Below are positions 42,801-54,551 of a stretch of DNA of 64,000 nucleotides, piece after piece (the first letter of the stretch is position 1; each line of letters starts with the position of its first letter). The position numbers and the translations under genes were made by a program. This DNA is from Chamaelirium japonicum (lineage: Eukaryota > Streptophyta > Magnoliopsida > Liliales > Melanthiaceae). The DNA is taken from positions 117,570,374 through 117,634,373 of the forward strand of contig OX393550.1 of NCBI GenBank assembly GCA_947650365.1, written 5' to 3'. Below the pieces are notes generated by a model. It did no database searches. It saw only the letters and a list, made by a program, of their open reading frames with translations, and had not been told where the DNA came from.

Positions 42801-43183
42801 GCATCACCAGATTTGGGAAGAAAGGAAAGTTGGCTCCGAGGTTCATAGGTCCTTTCGAGATCTTGGAGAGAGTTGGCGAGGTAGCATATCGTCTGGCACT
42901 GCCCCCGCAGCTCTCTAGCGTCCACGGTGTCTTTCACGTGTCAATGCTTCGGAGGTATGAGCCAGACCCGTCGCATGTGTTAGATTGGCAGGACCTGACC
43001 CTCAGTTCAGACGCGTCCTATGAGGAGCGACCGATTAGGATCTTGGCTAGAGAAGATCGAGTGCTTCGTACAAAGACCATCCCTATGGTGAAGGGGCAGT
43101 GGCAGCACTGTAGTGAGGAGGAGGCTACGTGGGAGCTCGAATCAGCGATGCGGTCCCAGTACTCTTCCTTGTTTGATGATTAG
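39831..43183 (+). pseudogene. pol: Gypsy Pol: protease, RT, RNase H, integrase, chromodomain-like tail; two frameshifts
   Basis: Protease has the active-site phrase FDSGSTHS (~39865). RT has [36 protein letters not shown] and FVDDVLIYS. RNase H runs from [15 protein letters not shown] to VADALSRKS. Integrase has an HHCC finger (H-x6-H, CLTC near 42055) and the D,D,E core ([24 protein letters not shown]). The C-terminus ends with a chromodomain-like EEATWELESAM. Frame is lost at a T-run (~40515, one T short) and again near 42135 where a few bases are missing before the integrase core. The protein would copy and insert the element if intact. Confidence 0.93.
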
Positions 43184-43215
43184 TGTTAGTTAATTTTCGG
43201 GACAAAAATTTTAAT

Positions 43216-43228
43216 AAGGTGGGTAGGA
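43216..43228 (+). promoter_or_regulatory. Polypurine tract
   Basis: aaggtgggtagga immediately precedes the 3' LTR and is the expected primer site for plus-strand DNA synthesis. Confidence 0.75.
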
Positions 43229-46200
43229 TGTAATACCCGATACGTTGATTTCAGGGCAGCCCGGTTTTATTTTTTTTTTATTATTATTGTTGCTAAATTT
43301 ATTGAATTGTTTTTCGTATTTATGATCGTCGATGGTGTGTGCTTGAACCTGAGTTGGACCGGGCAGTGGGCCCCGGGTCCGAGTCGCTAGGCGACACTGG
43401 AGGCATGGTATGAATGTTTTGGTAATAATATAAATTAAGTAATATATCAGGTTTTTAGACGAGTCTGTCGGACTCGTGAGGTTTGCGCATTGGCTCGTCT
43501 CGATGCGATGCAAGCTCGAGTGCGAGCCATGTTCAACTGTGAGCTTTGCTTTAAAAAAAAAAGAGAATTAAATTTAAAACCTAAATCTAAACCTATCCCA
43601 CTACCCATTCAACCAACCCCATTACCCAACTATTCAGCCAACCCAACCCTTTCAACCAACCCTCTTTCAACCATTCAGCCAACCCAACCCAACCCAATTA
43701 CAGGGCGTCTCTCTCTCTATCTCTCAATCCCAAAACCTGAAACCCCACTCTCCCTCTAAAACCCGATCTCTCTCTCTAACCCGATCCCTATCTTCCCCCC
43801 TCTATCTCTCAACCGATCCCTCTCTATCCCGCAGCCCCAACAACCCCGATCCCTTCCCTCTCATCTCTATCCCGTCAGGTCCCCCCCCCCCCTATATAAA
43901 TTAAACCCAAAACCTAGCCCGACCCCATCCCTCACATCTCTCGATCTCTCCCTCTTTCATCCGACCTCCTCTCCCCTGCGATCATTGGGGCGCGCGGCAG
44001 CCGACCAGGGAGGAGCAGCCGGCGCTGGGGAGGAGCAGCTGGAGGAAGAGCCATGGTCGACGACCCCTGACTGCACCAGGTCAGCCCCCTCTCCGTCCCC
44101 TGTTCTTTTTCTCCGGCTCTGTTGAGACCAACCCGACGAACCCCTATTTTTTTCTCCTTTTGTGATGATCAGACCGACGACCCTGCCGATCGGATCTATG
44201 CCCGACGACCCTGCCGATCGAATCTATGCCCTGTTTTTTTTTGTTTTCTTTCTGTAAGAAATCCGGCCGACCTCTAACCCTCTTGGGGTTTTGGACCTCG
44301 ATGCGGCCATGGTAGCCGGTGGCCGAGCTACCGACGAACCAATCCATTGCATGCCGCTCCCTTCGTTCTCACCTTGCTGCAATGGCTGCCGACGGCCTCG
44401 TTGTCGGCAGCCATGCAACAGGTGGTACCCGACCCAGTCCGACTAGGCCCCATGTGCTAACAGCCACCTACCCCTTTGATCCCGTGTTCCCTCCGTGGTG
44501 GTGGCCGCCATCGGCTTTAACGTCGACTTGCAGACAGTAGAAGCCAACCACCATTGATAGCAGACCAACTAATACCCCTTTAACCATATCGATCTTCGTG
44601 TCCATAACACGATGATAACAGCATCCGGTCCCCATGCAATTAAAATTGAAATCCCCGTTTTTAGCTTATTAGTAACATATGGATGCATGCAACTTACCAG
44701 TTCGTACCGGGGCGATCCAACCGTGGACGGAGCAAAGGCCAGAGACGGGAGTCCGTGCACGTCGACCAGGTGACACAGTACGCTTTCTTTAATAATTAAT
44801 AATGTGAATATAGAAATTAAGGGTAGGCACCCATAACGCTGCATGCGGGTCCCGCCGGACGTCGTCGCATGTGGTCGAGTGGACCCCGCCTTGCATGCGG
44901 AGTCGCGAGTCCGGCGACGCATGCATAAAAAGTTAATAATTTAACAATAAATATTTTATTGTTTGCATGGACACCATACATAGGTTTTTCCTTAATTTGA
45001 ATAAATTAATAATTAAAAGAATTATCGGGACCCACCCTCCTGAGGGAGCGTGGTAACCCTAGTAAAGGGATTTTTGGGCAAGAATGCTTTATGATATTTA
45101 ATTATGATGCTGGGTTGTGAGCGGGTGCGAATCCTGGTGTAATCCATCGAAAATGATTAAACACTGTTTAGTTTTCCTTTAATGCCATGTGGTTTTGTTA
45201 ATCATTGTTAACCTACCTGGTTAGAGGGTAGGGACCCCGTGCGCGCAAGGGTCGTGAACCACCTTGCGCGTACAGCCGAAGTTGAGTAGGTTAGGGGTCA
45301 CGGGCAAGGGTTGTGGTAAAGCCAATAGGAGGTGCCCTCGAGTAGGGATTGGCCTAGCATCCCTGTCCCGGGGAGTTAAAGTCCCTATAGTAAAGCAAGT
45401 TGGGCGGTAGAGCTCCACCGTGAAAGACGGGAAACCCCTTATGATCATCTGGGTGAATTGTGCATGGTGTTGGTGGATGCACGGCGAGAGAGTTGGCCCT
45501 CTACATCGAAATAAAAGGCCCGATAGTAATGCCCGACCGGGGGCAGGTTGAACAAAATATCCGGGGTTCATGTTGAATGTGTTATTGTTTGATTATAAAT
45601 TTTGAATTGTATGACTGTATACACGATGACCTAGTGACAGTAGGATTTGCATGTGAATGTAGAAATTGCATGGACACATAGGACGTGTTTGAGAACATAG
45701 CTTGACAATTAGGTTAATCAATAATTTGTCTTAAAAATTGAGCGTTGTTAATTATTAAAATTATTAGCTTGTCACTAGCCATTTATTTGGCTAATCTCCC
45801 AAATGTATTTTTGGGGGCTACTCATTCCCATGAGTAGACTCTTCTGCAGGAGCTGAGGCACAGGAGCAGCAGTAGGAGTCCAGCAGTCAGTAGAGTAGCA
45901 GCTTATTTTTTTTCTATTTATGTCAATCTTAGTAGTGGTACCTTTTCTTCGGATGTAATCGAATTGGATTGGAATAAGTTTCTATTAGTTAGTTAGTTTG
46001 ATAAGTGGTAATGTGCCAGCTGAATTTTCTTTGGGTAGGCCTCTCCTCAAGGCCCCAAGCCTAGGTTAGATCACTACAAAAATATAAAACGAATAACTGA
46101 CCAAATTTGACAAGCCCAGTAGATAGGACCTTCAGACAGATGCACCGAGTGTTCGGGAGCGGGTGAGATACTCGGCTCGCCGTCGGAGGCTTGAGCCGCG

Positions 46201-46447
46201 TGCTCCTTTAGAGTATATTCTGTCAGTATGTTGTGACATCGTTGAGTCGCATGTACTGAAAGGATATCCCTTTTAAAGGTCGAGCCTGATATTTGTTTCT
46301 CCCCTTTCTTTCATTTGCTTGTGTGTGAGCGTAGAAAGAGCCCAGTGAGAATCCTAAATTGGCATAGTTAAGTAACCATACCCATAACCCTCTTCCTTTC
46401 TCACCTCACACCCCAGGAATCGGTCTTCAGATTTCTGGGGCGTGACA
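43229..46447 (+). repeat. 3' LTR of the gypsy element
   Basis: 3,219 bp, nearly identical to the 5' LTR with scattered substitutions and small homopolymer changes (T-run near 43270, C-run near 43880). It is followed by the ggtcc target duplication. Confidence 0.95.
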
Positions 46448-46452
46448 GGTCC

Positions 46453-46594
46453 CGTCACACCCTCGTCCTCCCTCCGATCGAGCTCTTCTCCCTCCTTCGA
46501 TCAAGAGGCGCTCTGCGTGCAGGCGAGTGTTGAGAATAGTTCCACATTGGTAAAGGGGTGGGAGTTCCTAGTCTTCATACACCATTGCTCCCTC
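46453..46594 (+). mobile_element. TRIM internal remainder and start of its 3' LTR
   Basis: It continues the internal region broken at 35186. The LTR start tgttgagaatagttccac is at 46528. The LTR stops after about 67 bp at gctccctc, where an oppositely oriented TRIM LTR begins, creating an inverted junction. Confidence 0.75.
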
Positions 46595-47106
46595 AAAACC
46601 GGTGATGAGAGAGAGGGAGCAACAGTATATGAAAATGGGGAACTCCCTTTACCGATGTGGGACTATTCTCAACACCCGCCCGCACGCGGAGTGCCTCTCG
46701 ATCGGAGTGAGGAAGAAGATCTCGATCAGAGGGAGAAAGAGGGTGCGACGGGACCACATGGAGGAGAGAAGGACTGGGACCTAGCTTTGATACCATGTTA
46801 CAATTCCCGTGCCTCCTCAAAACCGGTGATGAGAGGGAGAGGGTAACGGTATATGAAGATAAAGAACTCCCACCCCTTTACCGATGTGGGACTATTCTCA
46901 ACACCCACCCATATGCAGAGTGTCTCTCGATCGGACGGAGAAAAAGGGTGTGACGGGACCATATAGAGGGGAGACGGAGTGGAACCTAGCTCTGATACCA
47001 TATTACAATTCCAATCCCCTCAAAACCAGTGATGAGAGGGAGGGGGCAACATTATATGAAGACGAGGAACTCCCACTCCTTTACCGATATGGGACTATTA
47101 TCAACA
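46595..47106 (-). mobile_element. Tandem TRIM array, minus orientation
   Basis: Reading minus: LTR 47106-47001, PBS 47000-46989 (tggtatcagagc), internal, LTR 46903-46796 (108 bp, tgttgagaat...attgtaaca), PBS-like tggtatcaaagc at 46795-46784, internal, then a truncated LTR 46674-46595. LTR-internal-LTR-internal-LTR tandems are known for TRIMs and arise by recombination between LTRs. Confidence 0.82.
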
Positions 47107-47360
47107 GTATCTATCTAATTAAGATATCTGATCCATGCACGAGAATTGTAATAGATACTTAGATAGTAAAGATTATTTTAATTAATAGGTATAGACATTT
47201 GTTTTGGAATGAACACCACAGCGGTCAATACATGACCTGTTAGTGTGTGACACAAGCTAGACCAAGGATCGTAACTAATCACAAAAGCAAGAGGAATGCC
47301 CCAATTTTTAATAATCCTAAAGGTAGGAAGCTCGCCACTAATATGGAAGGGAGTCCCGCC
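47107..47360. repeat. Dispersed repeat K, left part
   Basis: From about 47190 it shares order and phrases with 59440-59610 (agaccaa.gat, aagaggaatgcc, caattttt.ataa, taggaa.gctc). It is interrupted by the solo LTR at 47361 and resumes at 49661. Confidence 0.6.
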
Positions 47361-49655
47361 TGTTGGAAATAATCTTATGGTAGAGGCCCGCAGCAAAAGC
47401 AAAGGATAGGTATAAAGACCATGGGTGGTGTGCGTTACATATCAAAATTTTCATCGAAACTATTTACATGTGCATGTATGAATGTAGCATGGTGATTACT
47501 CTACCCGCTAACATCGATCTGGCACGATGAACAATATAGCATGCATGCATGTTCTATCTACACAAAATCTACAAGTTAGAAGTCATACCTCCGTGCGGAT
47601 TCTTTCACCGCGATAAATTTCTTCATTGTCGATGGAGACAGGCTCTGATCTGCTTGAGATAGCTTTGGTGCAATGGCCATAACTTTTGATCTTAAACTCT
47701 GATTAGGGTAAAATTTGGACTGTAGGTAGAGGACTTTGATACACAACTTTTGCATCTGGTTTGAGGTAATTTGGAGTTTTGAAGCACCCGCAACAATAGA
47801 AATATTATTGATTTTATGTCCAAATTCTAAACAACAAAAGATTGTGGGAAGCGTCTTCTAGTTCATCCGATCCCACAAGATGCATGGAATCTCGTTGATG
47901 AATCTCTGAGTGCCTCCATGCGAAGAGCCTTTTTATCTATGAAACACCATACGAGGAAGACAAATCATGATCCGAGGTCGCAAGCGAGGAAAATGAGAGA
48001 GTCAAGAGATGGAGAGGAGAAAAGGAGAGGGCGGCTAGGGTTTGCACACATGCTTGGGCTGGTCCCTCTCTCTTCTTATCTCCTTTTATGTGGCCGGCCC
48101 CCGTAGGGATTGAGATCCCTACAAGCTAAGGTCGGTCCTCCTTTTCTCTCCCCTTATCTCTCCCCTTTTCTCTATCGCTACCTATCTTTTAGGAGTGGCT
48201 TTAACAAAGTCAAAACCCTCTCCCTTATCCGTATGGCTAGCACCTATATAGGAGCTTGCACCCTCTTACAAGCTAAGGGGTCGGCCTTGAATTGGTCTCC
48301 TAACACCTAGGGCCGGCCCCCATAGTGCATAGTAGCGTATGGTTTGACCAAAACACCCCTATATCACTAGTTAACCGTCTCTCGTGTACGAGACTTTACA
48401 AAACATACATAAGTGAAGCGCACTAGTGATTTCAATATTCACTGGGGTGCCTGTAGGGTTCCCCTAGTAAAGTCAACACACAATATGTATCGGTGCATTA
48501 CACCTATGTGGTGGAGTCCACTTATGGCAAGAGATAACTATATACGTCTGTACTAACCTAGGCTGTTCCCTTAGTACACACATGTAGTTATGCATCTACC
48601 GTGCACTAGTGCGAAGCACACACAGAGCATAGGTTTGGACTTTTTACATCCTCTAACTACGTCATGTGTTTCGAGGAGATGGTTCAAAGACCATATATTA
48701 TGTGGATAAGGTGGAACTTTCAGGGACCAGGGTTCATGACTTCCAACTTGGACTCGATTGACACACTACCTGAGTGTACCATCAATCCTCTAAGTCCAAG
48801 TTAACCTATGTAGCCACCCATAGTGTGACGCAGGCTGCACTCTAATCCTCCCAGACTTACTATGTTCTCTAGTATACCCCTGCTCTCCACTTAGTAGTGG
48901 TAAACCCGATGTCCTTCCACTTAGTGTCATGATGTGACTCAAGCGGTGGAGAATATCGTTGGACTCGAGTGCTTATATGACTCAATTACTTCATGGTTGA
49001 TCACGTATATCGTACCTTTGATTGCCCTATCGAGTAACCGAATTCAGTCAACAATCCAATTGATGACTACCAGGCCTGGGTTTAATACGATGTAGGTCAG
49101 ACCTAGGAACGCACCTCCTGTTAGGGGTATGGCTAGCCTGCAGGAGTGGCACGCTGATATGATGCCAACCGGGTAAACCTAATACACCATGGTTTTGGGT
49201 CACGTAACTGAACCCTCACATATTGGTACGCCAAAGCACCACACAACTGGTTAGCCTACCAGATATGGTTCCTTAATGTTTAGGACCATTTTACCCTAAG
49301 TAGAAATACGGCTTAGTACATCGATATCTGCTCAACAATATGTGCACCGTATTGGTTTCATTTGGCCATAGATACTGTGCCTGATAATGACCACGGTGGA
49401 GACACTCACACTTTCTCATCCCAACAGCTTATCATGATAGGGCAACCAACCCTAGTAAGAGCTATGAACGATTTTAGATTACATGGGACCAGTCCATTGA
49501 GTCTCCCACTCAAGTGGATTACCATGTAGCCATGACTCTCTGTTCTGTAATCAGAACATGTACAAAGGTACGTACCAAGATGCAATCCTAAGCTATAAAC
49601 CATATACAGCTAAACTATAGATTTTTACGAGTTGTAGACCTCACAAATTCCATCA
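47361..49655 (-). mobile_element. Solo LTR, copia-like, TSD ccgcc
   Basis: A 2,295-bp segment begins tgttggaaataatc and ends aaattccatca (TG...CA with inverted ends). It is flanked by perfect ccgcc repeats at 47356-47360 and 49656-49660. It is related to the solo LTR at 21945-23897 (shared order: gtagccaccca.agtgcgac, accaggcctggg, aaagcaccacacaactggtt). No internal domain is present. Orientation is inferred by analogy. Confidence 0.85.
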
Positions 49656-49660
49656 CCGCC

Positions 49661-49770
49661 ACTATAGAGCGGGAGAAAATATGCATGTAGCACTTATTAG
49701 GACCCTTGATCAAGGGGCTTGTTTGTCTTACATACCGAGCTATTAGTTGGAGACAATAGTTATAGACATA
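49661..49770. repeat. Dispersed repeat K, right part
   Basis: It starts actatagagcgggagaaaat and continues ttgatcaagg and attagttggaga, matching 59618-59712. With the solo LTR removed the two K halves join as in the uninterrupted copy. Confidence 0.65.
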
Positions 49771-49977
49771 GCTTTAAATTTTGGATAATTCTGAATGACT
49801 AGATTAGAAACTATCTAGACACTAATATGACAAATAAAATAAAATAAATTTACGAAGAAGAATAGATCATGCCATAGTACTATTTAAATTATAACGAGCC
49901 CAAGTTGATCTAGCTATGCTTAATCAAGGCTAAGTAAAGTTAATTGGATTAGGTGGTATCATAATATATCTTGTTTG

Positions 49978-50098
49978 AGGTATTTTTTCTTTCTTTGGTT
50001 CGGTAAACTGATGTTGGTTTATACCCCACATTGGTTTTAGGGGGAAGTTAGATGTAGTCATAGTCCCACATGGTCAGTGGTATAGTAATGTTGTGTTC
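49978..50098. repeat. LTR-like direct repeat, copy 1
   Basis: It contains ctgatgttggtttatacccc and gttagatgtagtcatagtcc. It matches 50684-50803 about 706 bp away. Spacing and the tcccaca phrase suggest LTRs of a short non-autonomous element, but no PBS was found. Confidence 0.5.
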
Positions 50099-50295
50099 TC
50101 TCCCTGGGTGTGCTTAGCATGCTGGATCTCTATTGTAGCTACTCTCCCCCTGGTACGCTCAGCATGTCGAGCCTCAGTTGTAGCCTCTCTCCCCTAGGTG
50201 TGTATAATACACCAGGCCTCCGATGTCGCCTCTCTCCCTTAGGTGCACTTAGCACATCGAGCCTCTGTTGTCTTTCTTAGGTACACTCTGTATGC
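50099..50295. repeat. About 43-bp minisatellite between the LTR-like repeats
   Basis: Roughly 4.5 units share ctctcccc.taggtgtgctta, agca and gcctc.gttgtagc. Units are diverged. It is not coding. Confidence 0.7.
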
Positions 50296-50683
50296 CTCCA
50301 CTTTCGGCCACTCTAGCTCTAGCTCCAATTCCATCCCTATCCAATTTCAGCCATTCCAATTCCAGCTCTATGTCTCCAGTTCCAACTCCGGTTCCGGCTC
50401 CGGCTCCGGCTTGTACTCCAACATCGTCGGTCTCTCCTCCAGCCTCGGCCGCATCATCTCCGATGGGAACTAACTATGATTCACCAGTCGTCGATCTGGC
50501 TATTTGATATCGGGCCGCAATGACCCTTGCCTGCTTTTCGGTTGGTCGGGTCGATCCCTAGGCTGTCTTGCTTGCCAGTCAATCTCAGGACAACTTGTTT
50601 ACATGTTGCTACAGTACTTTTGTTTTTATCCTCTGCAAACTCTTATGTGCAAAATCCCACATTGAGTTTGAGGAGAGATGTTA

Positions 50684-50803
50684 GATGTATTTTTTGTTTC
50701 TTTTGTCAAGTAAACAGATGTTGGTTTATACCCTACACCAATTTGAGGGGGGATGTTAGATGTAGTCCTAGTCCCACATGGTTTGTGGTATAATAATGGT
50801 GTG
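50684..50803. repeat. LTR-like direct repeat, copy 2
   Basis: It contains cagatgttggtttataccct, a purine run gaggggggatg and gttagatgtagtcctagtcc, and is the partner of copy 1. Confidence 0.5.
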
Positions 50804-50829
50804 TAGAGATATAGTTTTATGTAATAGAC

Positions 50830-52184
50830 AATGGTAGAAGTTTGGGCTTACTTTGGGATGGATTGGGGTCCCCGGGTTCATAAAAAAAATTTAGGACGCG
50901 TTCGGAAAAAACCAAAAATGTTTTTTTGAGGGGTAAAAAATATGTGTTATAAATAAAACGGTAGTACAGATCACGGCTATACTCTGAATGAGCAAGCATA
51001 AACAACAAAGGCACCAAACAAAGCTACACACGCCCACACCTAGCTCCAGCTAAACAATCACTAAAGGAGATGAAACCATGGCTCCCAACCAACTCTAGCA
51101 TTGTCCTCCACCAACTCGAGCTCCAGAAAAAGAGTACCCCGCCTCCACACCAAGCTCCAGCATTGAGTCTCACCAAGGCCCAAAGAAGATATTCACCAGT
51201 AGCCGTACCCTCAACTACCGTTGCACGAAATCTCCTCTAGCCACTGTACTACGAGAAGACCGGCTACAATGACCTTTAGGCCAACCCTCCTTGGTTCGTT
51301 TTCCAATACGAGAAGGCTAGGATCCCATATCCCGCCCCACAAAGCTACCTTCAGAGTCTGATTGTCTACCCTCGATATCCAGGCACCTGAGAAGCCATCG
51401 ATCAACCAGCAAGTTTTGGAATGTGAGGGCTTTTGGGTTTACATTGATTTCCATGAAGAAATCATTGAATTCCTCCTCTTTTTGGGAACCAAAATATTTT
51501 GTTCAGGGCCTAGTTGGGTTTGAGCACACATTCACAAGTTTGGCCCGGGAATGGCCTTGGGGTGGCCCGACCAAAACCTAACTCATCTACAACCTTAGTG
51601 CCACGTGGCACAATGGGAAAGGAACAACGGAAAGCCTTGTCCCGTAATTGTTATGGGCGTCCTTATTGAGAAGAAAAACGAAAATGATAATCTTTTATTT
51701 TTATTAACTATGATATGATATGATAAGATCACACATTATCTCTTTTATTTTGAATACAGATTCTCTCTTATTTTGAATACATATTTGCTGCATTTAATAG
51801 TTTGTTCTCTATTTATTATTGAGGTTTTTTTTTTCAGAATGGCGCCCAACTAACATGTATTACTGGAAAGACTCGGTTGCTTTTTGCATTACTTGTTTAG
51901 CCCTCAACACGTGCCAAATGTCAAATCAGAATATCTATTGTATTTTTGTGACCATTTTATCCTTAAAGACTAAAACAAAATAGATAAAAAGTTAAAAAGT
52001 ATGTTCAGCTTCTCCATTTAAATTTTTTCTCGCTTCATACGTCGCTCGTCAATGGAGATCGTTGGGATGGTGTCATTTTTCATCCTCGACGCTCTTACAT
52101 AGCTTGAAGTATTTAGTGAGCCCTTGTTATCGAGCCGACAGCGAGCGGATGGTGGCCGATGGCGGCGGTAGGCGGTAAGAAATG
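50830..52184. other. No gene recognised
   Basis: Mostly unique sequence. Short open frames (up to about 66 codons) show no domain. No structured repeat is visible. Confidence 0.5.
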
Positions 52185-53470
52185 AGACATGAAAATGAGA
52201 GCAGGAGGGAAGTTCTGTATAGTGTACCTTTTTCATTTCTCATCAGAATTCAGTGATTCTGGAGGCATTGTGATTCAAGAGTGATCTTCTACAAGATCAT
52301 CTAGAGACAAGGATAAAATAAAGTCAGTACCATCAGTAGCTTTTAATGAAAGATTGGATGAATGTAATGTCAAAACAGTAAACAAGATGGAAGAATTGAG
52401 AGATGGAAATAAGAGTCGGAGGCACAAAATTTAGAGATTCTAGAGGTGTTGCGATCCTCGGGTGATCCTCTACGAGGCCATTCAGAAGCAAGGATAAAAT
52501 AAAGTCAACACAACTAGTAGTTTTTAATAGAAGATTTGATGGATGTAGTGTAAAGTGAACAAGAGAGGAAATAAGATATGGAAATGAGAGTCAGAATCAT
52601 TTGCGCTGGCGCACAGTGAAATGCATCAATGCCACAGTGAAGATGAACCAGCGCCACAGTGAAGATGCTCTGGCGCATCAGTAAAGATGTGCCGGTGCTA
52701 CAGTGAAGATGCTCCAGTGTATCAATGACAATGTGTCGATGCATTCTACTGCGGCGCCGTAGTGAAATACTCTGACACATTCTATTGCGGTAACAAAATA
52801 AAATGGGAGATAAAAATGAGAGCCGGAGGCAAGTTCGGCATGATGTACCTTCTTTGTTTCTCATTGGAATTCAGTGATTTCAGAGGCTTTGAAATCCTTG
52901 GGTCATCCTCTACGAGACCGTCCAGAGGTAAGGATAAAATGAAGTAAGCACCACCAATAGCTTTTAATGAAAGTTTGAATAGATGTAATGTAAAAATAAT
53001 AAACAAAAGGAAAGAAATAAGAACTAGAGCCAAGTTCGGCATGGTGTACCTTCTTCTTTTTTCATCGGAATTCAGCAATTCCCGAGGTGTTGCGATTCAC
53101 GGGTGATCCTCTACGAGACCGTCTAGAGTTGAGCATAAAATAAAGTCAGCACCATCAGTAGTTTTTAATGGAAGATTTGATGGATGTAATGTAAAAATAG
53201 TAAACAAGTGGAAAGAAATGAAAGATAAAAATGAGATTCGGAGGTAAGTTCGGCATGACACGACAACGACAGGTGGTGGTGGCATCCCCATAGGGTTCAT
53301 CCCATGGCCCAATCAGAGCCATTGAAATGCATCGGCGCATCAGTGAAATGCTCCTAAGTATTTTATTGTTGCACCGGCCAATATGCGTCAAAGCATTCTA
53401 CTGCAAATACGTTGGTGCATTTTATGGCGCGCCGCAGTGAAATTAGAGTCAGAGGCAAGTTCGGCATGGT
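52185..53470. repeat. Degenerate tandem array, unit about 200 bp
   Basis: Phrases gatcctctacgaga, gataaaataaagtca, agtagtttttaatggaag and gaggcaagttcggcatg recur in order near 52190, 52430, 52810, 53030 and 53440. A second minisatellite (52600-52760) of cacagtgaagatg and gccacagtg lies inside. Open frames across it are by-products. Confidence 0.75.
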
Positions 53471-53720
53471 CGACGCCTCATCGGCCACCACCCACTTACT
53501 GCCATCGTCGTTGGCCACCACCCTCGCTGCCCCATCGGCCACCGTGGGTGGTGGCCGACGGGGCGGCAGCGACGGGCAACCGGTGAACGATGGGGGTGGT
53601 GGCCGACAGGATGATGTTGTCGGTGGGAGGCACCTGCCAGTGGTCGACGGCGACGGATGGACGACGACAGCCGATAGTGGGCTGCAGTCAGTCGTGGTAC
53701 TGGCATCCCCCTAGGACTCA
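53471..53720. repeat. GC-rich imperfect inverted repeat
   Basis: catcggccaccaccc and ctgccccatcggccac on the left pair with gtggtggccgac and ggggcggcag on the right. Units of gtggtggccga recur. Both strands are open but of low complexity. Confidence 0.6.
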
Positions 53721-53900
53721 TTCAATGGCTCAATCGTGGCCATTGAAATAGGATGCACCACATGTCTCTGCCCCAAAGCGTCAGCAATCAAAAGGAGAGA
53801 CAGATCATCAGTGGAGCTCAAATTCCTTTGAAATTGGTAGTGAAGTCATTTATAAATCTCGTGGGTATTTATTACGAAACACAAAAAAAAGTAATGAAAA

Positions 53901-53907
<7 letters not shown>

Positions 53908-53965
<58 letters not shown>

Positions 53966-53975
53966 CACACACACA
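53908..53975. repeat. (CT)n(CA)n compound microsatellite
   Basis: About 34 bp of CT followed by CA with one interruption (cagacaca). Confidence 0.95.
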
Positions 53976-54360
53976 CTGATTTGAGGGATAGAAATCAGTG
54001 CATCGCAACTCCTCTATAATGGTTTGATATCCCGTCGCATTAACTCGAGCAGCATCGCAGCCGTCCGAACACATGTGAGTTAGTAACCATGGATGCTTGT
54101 CAGCCATCCCGCTTTCCATCCAGATCGGGCCATCCTGATGTTGCACATGTTACAGCCACTCGTTGCACCCGAGCCTCGACAGGTGAGTCACACTCAGTCC
54201 TACTAAGAGTCAAAGGACGGATGTGATTGAATGCCACACCACGATGGCCCGATCCACATGCAAAACTGGATGTCAGCAATAACCATGGGAAATCGCCTTG
54301 GACCATTGGATGGAAGCGAATCTCACTAACAACGTATATGATCGTGCACGCTATGAGCAC

Positions 54361-54541
54361 CAGAAATGCTATTCAGCCCGAATGTTTGTCCCGATTTCAC
54401 CGGCCCGATTGACGTGGCAACGTGCAACTGGTGGCTGAAACCCACTAGCGATTTAAAAATCTTTAACAGCACCAGTTGAACGCTGGCAAGCCAATAGGGC
54501 CGGCAAAATCGGAAAAACCTTCAGGATGAATAGCATTTCTC
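54361..54541. mobile_element. Mutator-like MITE with 10-bp TSD
   Basis: 181 bp starts cagaaatgctattcagcccg and ends gatgaatagcatttctc. The terminal inverted repeats extend about 70 bp with mismatches. It is flanked by perfect ctatgagcac copies at 54351-54360 and 54542-54551. Nine- to ten-base target duplications and long inverted repeats are typical of Mutator-type elements. It has no ORF. Confidence 0.85.
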
Positions 54542-54551
54542 CTATGAGCAC

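Larger units (their letters stand above)
35187..46447 (+). mobile_element. Full-length Ty3/gypsy retrotransposon (Tekay/Del-like chromovirus)
   Basis: An 11.26-kb element with equal-length LTRs (35187-38405 and 43229-46447) ending tgtaatac...gtgaca. It is flanked by perfect ggtcc target duplications (35182-35186, 46448-46452). A Met-tRNA PBS follows the 5' LTR, and a purine-rich tract precedes the 3' LTR. Domain order is gag, protease, RT, RNase H, integrase, with a C-terminal chromodomain-like end; this order and the long LTRs fit Tekay/Del. The LTRs are very similar, so insertion is recent. Two frameshifts in pol make this copy defective. It sits inside a TRIM. Confidence 0.95.
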
